Assembly: GCA_964632015.1 (NCBI GenBank)
Contig: CAZWAT010000116.1
Coordinates: 1 to 8,972 of the forward strand
From: JAAYCO01 sp964632015
GTDB taxonomy: Bacteria > Planctomycetota > Phycisphaerae > SM23-33
Direction: 5' to 3'
DNA length: 8,972 bases
Numbering within the stretch: position 1 is the stretch's first letter; every line of letters starts with the position of its first letter. A model generated the notes under the pieces. The model was not told where the DNA came from and searched no databases. It worked only from the letters and a program-made list of their open reading frames with translations. Both the position numbers and the translations under genes were made by a program. Of this stretch, positions 5,928-8,972 are shown in pieces.

Positions 5928-6845
5928 CTAAAATACCTTCTCCAGGATGCGTTCGCACAAGTGCTCGCTGGATTCATCCTCGTCAACATCGAACCATAGA
6001 ACGCCTGCGAAACGACGATGCCATGTGCGCTGCTTTCTGGCAAGACGCCGAGTGTTGATCTTGATCCGCTCCACCGCATCCTCAAGAGAACGCTTGCCCT
6101 TGAGATGCTCGATCATCTCGGCATATCCAACTGCTTGTGCCGCCTGTGCCGACAAACCCGCATCCTCAGCCAATAGGCCCGCAACCTCATCCCGAAGTCC
6201 TGCCTGCATCATCAGCTTAACCCGCCGATTGATGCGACGGTTCTGGTCTTCCTTCACACGACGCAGACCTATGAAGACCGCATCATATCTTTTTCTGCCG
6301 GTATCCCACTCCCGCTGAAGTTGGCTTATCGGTATGCGTGTTATTTCGTACACTTCCAATGCCCGTATTATCCTACGCCTGTCATTTAGGTGAATTCTCA
6401 GCCCGGCCTCCGGATCCACCTGCGTCAGCCGATGATGCATCAAGACTAGATTTCCCGCATCCGCTTCTTCGTTCAGACGCTGCCTGACCGACTCATCGTT
6501 CGGCGCGTCGAACAGGCCTTCGCTCAAAGCCTTGATGTACAGACTTGTTCCACCAACAGCAAGACCTACCGCCCCATCCGATGCAATCTCATCCGCGGCG
6601 GCGTCAGCATATTTTACAAACTGTGCTACCGAAAATGGCTCGCTTGGCTCCACCACATCCAGACAGTAATGGCGAACTTCCGAACGAGCCTCGGGCGAAG
6701 GCTTTGCCGTACCTATGTCCATGCGCCGATAAACCTTCATGGAATCAACGCTTATTATCCTGCCTCCGATTCGTTTCGCCAGGATACTGCCAACACTGCC
6801 CTTGCCGCTGGCAGTGCACCCTATGATGAAGTAAAGACGGTTCAT
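5928..6845 (-). CDS. miaA: tRNA dimethylallyltransferase
   Basis: MiaA transfers a dimethylallyl group from DMAPP to N6 of A37 in tRNAs that read codons starting with U; it is cytoplasmic. The 305-aa length is normal. Family motifs appear in order: P-loop GCTASGKGS (9-17), ISVDSMKVYRRMDIGTAKP (31-49) with Asp34 and Ser35, AVGGTSLYIKAL (96-107), NDRRRIIRALEVYE (154-167), QAVGYAEM (237-244) and RRLARKQRTWHRR (266-278), which contacts tRNA. The P-loop is unusual because the residue after Lys15 is Gly, not the common Ser/Thr that helps bind Mg2+; Ser17 follows. GGTGLY also reads GGTSLY. The gene lies 21 bp after xseB, and no strong ribosome-binding site is seen, only GGAC near the ATG. Position in the run suggests cotranscription with xseA and xseB. 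Confidence 0.96.
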   Translation of the reverse strand: MNRLYFIIGCTASGKGSVGSILAKRIGGRIISVDSMKVYRRMDIGTAKPSPEARSEVRHYCLDVVEPSEPFSVAQFVKYADAAADEIASDGAVGLAVGGTSLYIKALSEGLFDAPNDESVRQRLNEEADAGNLVLMHHRLTQVDPEAGLRIHLNDRRRIIRALEVYEITRIPISQLQREWDTGRKRYDAVFIGLRRVKEDQNRRINRRVKLMMQAGLRDEVAGLLAEDAGLSAQAAQAVGYAEMIEHLKGKRSLEDAVERIKINTRRLARKQRTWHRRFAGVLWFDVDEDESSEHLCERILEKVF

Positions 6846-6866
6846 TGACTGTCCGGCGCTCGCAAC

Positions 6867-7112
6867 CTACTGCTCATCGACAGGCTCGGGCAACTCGCCA
6901 TCAACTTCGAGGCCGTTGCCTTCCTTGGCAGTGAGCATCTGAATCTTCTTCTCTGCGGAGTCGAGGATAGCCCTGCACTGCTTCACGAGGGCTATGCCCT
7001 GAGCATATTTTTCGATCGACTCTTCAAGCGGAACCTCGCCAGATTCGATTTCGCTGACTATCTTTTCAAGGTTCTCGATTGCCTGCTCGAAGGACAATTT
7101 GGATTTAGCCAT
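6867..7112 (-). CDS. xseB: Exodeoxyribonuclease VII small subunit
   Basis: This 81-aa protein matches the XseB family in length and sequence. SFEQAIENLEKIVSEIESGE (7-26), the P-L-E-E-S segment and the second helix around KYAQGIALVKQCRAILDSAE (35-54) form the two-helix hairpin typical of XseB. IQMLTA follows, then a short acidic tail. Several XseB chains bind one XseA to form exonuclease VII, which degrades single-stranded DNA from both ends to oligonucleotides. The gene starts 32 bp after the xseA stop, with a G-rich GGTGGT stretch shortly before the ATG as the likely ribosome-binding site. Confidence 0.96.
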   Translation of the reverse strand: MAKSKLSFEQAIENLEKIVSEIESGEVPLEESIEKYAQGIALVKQCRAILDSAEKKIQMLTAKEGNGLEVDGELPEPVDEQ

Positions 7113-7144
7113 AGTTTCACCACCACTTCATGTTTATCAACGTG

Positions 7145-8752
7145 CTATTCGTCAACCTCAAAGAGCCCGCCAAGCGGATTGACTTCCGTTGGGGGTTTCC
7201 TTACCGCAGGCCTCCTGACACCCGTGGGCAACCCGGACACACTCTTTATGATTCCGTCTGAAACCTCGGTAATCAGCACATCGCCAGGCCGGACTTGCGA
7301 TGGAGATCTTACTATGCCACCGTCCGCAAGTCTCGTCAGGCTGAACCCTCTCTGGAGCACGCTCTTGTGGCTCATCGACACCAACTGTCGCTGCAAAGCC
7401 GAAAGCTTCGCCTTGCACAACTTCAGGTTGTGGGTGGGATTGACCGACTCCAATCGGTTTCCCAGACGAGTCAGGGTATCATTGCCCGCCCTGCTTGCAA
7501 CCCCCTGTGCCCAATGCATGCGCTGCGTTATCCTCTCAAGACGCGAGCAACCTCTTTCATAAAGCCTCGCCGGATGCAACGCCGACAGACGATTCGCCGG
7601 CCCCGCCAGACGACGTGAACCACTTGACAACTCGCATCGCAGACCACCCGCAAGCCTGTGAGACAACTCATCGACCTTTTGTCCCAGCGATCTGACCGAT
7701 TGGAATGGATCACGAAAGACCCACGCCCGCAGCAGCGACTCCAGATGCCCCCAGGCTGTCCGCATGTCCTCGCCCACACATCGCCTCAGCCGCATGTGTA
7801 GCTGATCCACACGCCTGCCTACCTCATGAGCCGATGGCGCCGCTAACTCCGCGGCGGCGGTGGGCGTCGCCGCCCTGACATCGGCGACCATATCGGCAAT
7901 GGTCACATCCACCTCGTGACCAACGCCGCTTATGATCGGCGTCTGACAGGCATAGATCGCCCGGGCAACAATCTCTTCATTAAAAGACCACAGATCTTCA
8001 ATGCTCCCCCCACCTCGCGCCAGAATTATCGTATCTATGCCAAACTTCTGTGCTGATGCATCCATCAGCCGCAATGCCCTGGCGATCTGCTCCGCTGAGC
8101 CCTCCCCCTGCACGGCGACACCAAGAAGATATACATCCGCCGCTGGCCAGCGTCTCGACAGAGTCCGCCGGATATCCCGAATAGCCGCACCTGTCGAACT
8201 GGTAATAACGCCGATGCCCCTGGGATATTTCGGCAGAGGCAACTTGTGAGCCGGGTCGAAGAGCCCCTCCTTATCAAGACGCTCCCGCATCTGGTTGAAT
8301 GCCACATCGAGCGCACCGGCCCCCTGCGGGGATATCCGCTCTACGTATATCTGCAACTGCCCTCGAGATTCATAGACATCAACCCGACCCCGTGCGACGA
8401 CCTCCATTCCGTCTTCCATGCTGAATTTCAGCTTTGCCGCCGCCGACTTGAACATAATCGCGTCTATTGCCGCCGATGAATCCTTCAGCCTGAAGTACAC
8501 ATGGCCGCTGGTGTGGTTTTTGAGCCCGCTGATCTCCCCCACAACCGTAACGCGTTTAGGATAAGCCTGGGACAGGGCGTCTTTAATGCCTCGTACGAGT
8601 TGCGACACTGACATCTGACACGGCTGCTCGCTGGCCCCAGGTTGCCGCCGACGGTCTTTGAGTAGATCCGCAGTCACATCCCTGCCAACATCCGGGCCGT
8701 TTTCGGGGCCCGCCGCTTCCTGGAAATTGAAGAATGGAAGTTTATCGCTCAT
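7145..8752 (-). CDS. xseA: Exodeoxyribonuclease VII large subunit
   Basis: XseA is the catalytic subunit of exonuclease VII. The N-terminal OB-fold (about 48-142) contains VSQLVRGIKDAL, VVGEISGLKNHTSGHVYFRL (70-89) and QIYVERI. The catalytic domain has RGIGVITSSTGAAIRDI (178-194), ARGGGSIEDLWSFNEE (245-260) and SGVGHEVDVTIADMVAD (275-291). Asp193, Arg246, His279 and Asp282 correspond to the residues needed for E. coli XseA activity. A long helical region follows, then the C-terminal LQRGFSLTRLADGG and GDVLITEVSDG segment. The protein is 535 aa, longer than the usual 400-460, owing to a polar extension of about 46 residues at the N-terminus and a short tail ending LFEVDE. ATG 8752 has no good ribosome-binding site, but a promoter-like TAGAAT lies eight bases upstream, suggesting a leaderless mRNA. 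Met47 (ATG 8614) is the alternative start and fits the usual family N-terminus, but it too lacks a clear ribosome-binding site. Confidence 0.96.
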   Translation of the reverse strand: MSDKLPFFNFQEAAGPENGPDVGRDVTADLLKDRRRQPGASEQPCQMSVSQLVRGIKDALSQAYPKRVTVVGEISGLKNHTSGHVYFRLKDSSAAIDAIMFKSAAAKLKFSMEDGMEVVARGRVDVYESRGQLQIYVERISPQGAGALDVAFNQMRERLDKEGLFDPAHKLPLPKYPRGIGVITSSTGAAIRDIRRTLSRRWPAADVYLLGVAVQGEGSAEQIARALRLMDASAQKFGIDTIILARGGGSIEDLWSFNEEIVARAIYACQTPIISGVGHEVDVTIADMVADVRAATPTAAAELAAPSAHEVGRRVDQLHMRLRRCVGEDMRTAWGHLESLLRAWVFRDPFQSVRSLGQKVDELSHRLAGGLRCELSSGSRRLAGPANRLSALHPARLYERGCSRLERITQRMHWAQGVASRAGNDTLTRLGNRLESVNPTHNLKLCKAKLSALQRQLVSMSHKSVLQRGFSLTRLADGGIVRSPSQVRPGDVLITEVSDGIIKSVSGLPTGVRRPAVRKPPTEVNPLGGLFEVDE

Positions 8753-8760
8753 CTCTGGTC

Positions 8761-8789
8761 ATTCTAACCTTTGTAACCCCCTCTGTGTA
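8761..8789 (-). promoter_or_regulatory. Promoter candidate for xseA and the downstream run
   Basis: On the minus strand, TACACA (8789-8784, four of six to TTGACA) and TAGAAT (8766-8761, five of six to TATAAT) are separated by 17 bp. TAGAAT ends eight bases before ATG 8752, so transcription would begin at or just before the start codon. Confidence 0.4.
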
Positions 8790-8797
8790 GCTTCATA

Positions 8798-8820
8798 CAG
8801 CCGCTCAGCCGCTCACCGCT
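8798..8820. repeat. Short tandem repeat, octamer CAGCCGCT
   Basis: Two exact tandem copies of CAGCCGCT (8798-8805 and 8806-8813) are followed by a third copy with one base missing (CACCGCT, 8814-8820). The repeat lies between the divergent xseA and tRNA-Gly promoters. No function can be assigned; it could be replication slippage or a protein-binding site. Confidence 0.5.
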
Positions 8821-8831
8821 ACGGCTTTTTT
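8807..8831 (+). terminator. Terminator-like hairpin on the plus strand
   Basis: AGCCG (8807-8811) can pair with CGGCT (8822-8826) across a 10-base loop, followed at once by a run of six T (8826-8831). The 5-bp stem is short. No plus-strand gene ends here, because xseA reads the other way. It lies upstream of the tRNA promoter candidate, so it would not stop tRNA transcription; it could insulate the tRNA from antisense transcripts. Confidence 0.25.
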
Positions 8832-8835
8832 CAGC

Positions 8836-8863
8836 TTGTCTTTGCCGCCGCCGAAGTTAGAAT
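8836..8863 (+). promoter_or_regulatory. Promoter candidate for tRNA-Gly
   Basis: TTGTCT (8836-8841, four of six to TTGACA) and TAGAAT (8858-8863, five of six to TATAAT) are separated by 16 bp. Transcription would start near 8870 and give a 5' leader of about 55 nt, to be removed by RNase P. Confidence 0.4.
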
Positions 8864-8924
8864 ACATACGATAAGTGACGCACGACATGGTGGTTAATAC
8901 GATCGATACCGCCAAATGTCTCAT

Positions 8925-8972
<48 letters not shown>

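Overview
The window is a bacterial chromosome segment in which every protein gene lies on the minus strand; one tRNA gene on the plus strand is cut off at the right edge. Base composition is mixed, roughly half G+C. The gene set (exonuclease VII large and small subunits, MiaA, a paired set of DUF21/CBS membrane proteins, an ABC-type polysaccharide exporter, a sulfotransferase-like protein) indicates a Gram-negative-type bacterium. The N-terminally extended XseA and the tandem DUF21 pair make me suspect a planctomycete-like (Phycisphaerae-type) organism, but this is a weak impression, not a demonstrated placement.

Layout from right to left, which is the direction of transcription on the minus strand. 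(1) The intergenic region 8753-8924 carries divergent promoter candidates for xseA (minus) and tRNA-Gly(CCC) (plus). (2) A closely packed housekeeping run: xseA, xseB, miaA and a small metallo-beta-lactamase-fold protein, with gaps of 18-32 bp. (3) A 124-bp spacer that holds a perfect TATAAT box, a 29-codon open frame and a hairpin. (4) Two DUF21/CBS (CorC/HlyC/CNNM-like) membrane proteins overlapping by ATGA. (5) A 107-bp spacer with a weak promoter candidate. (6) An export cluster: a Wzm-like ABC-2 permease, a Wzt-like ATPase with a C-terminal glycan-recognition domain, and a sulfotransferase-like protein that runs off the left edge. These three overlap (TGATG, then 10 bp), so they look translationally coupled.

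Functionally, XseA and XseB form exonuclease VII, and MiaA modifies A37 of tRNAs reading UNN codons. The DUF21/CBS pair probably handles divalent cations such as Mg2+ at the membrane. Wzm and Wzt would export an undecaprenyl-linked glycan (O-antigen-like), and the neighbouring sulfotransferase-fold protein would be expected to act on that glycan.

No new multi-gene system is evident. The points of most interest are two enzyme-fold proteins whose canonical active-site motifs are degraded (the sulfotransferase-like protein and the metallo-beta-lactamase-fold protein), a possible leader peptide ahead of the DUF21/CBS pair, and a probable leaderless start for xseA. No gene-free stretch exceeds 300 bases.
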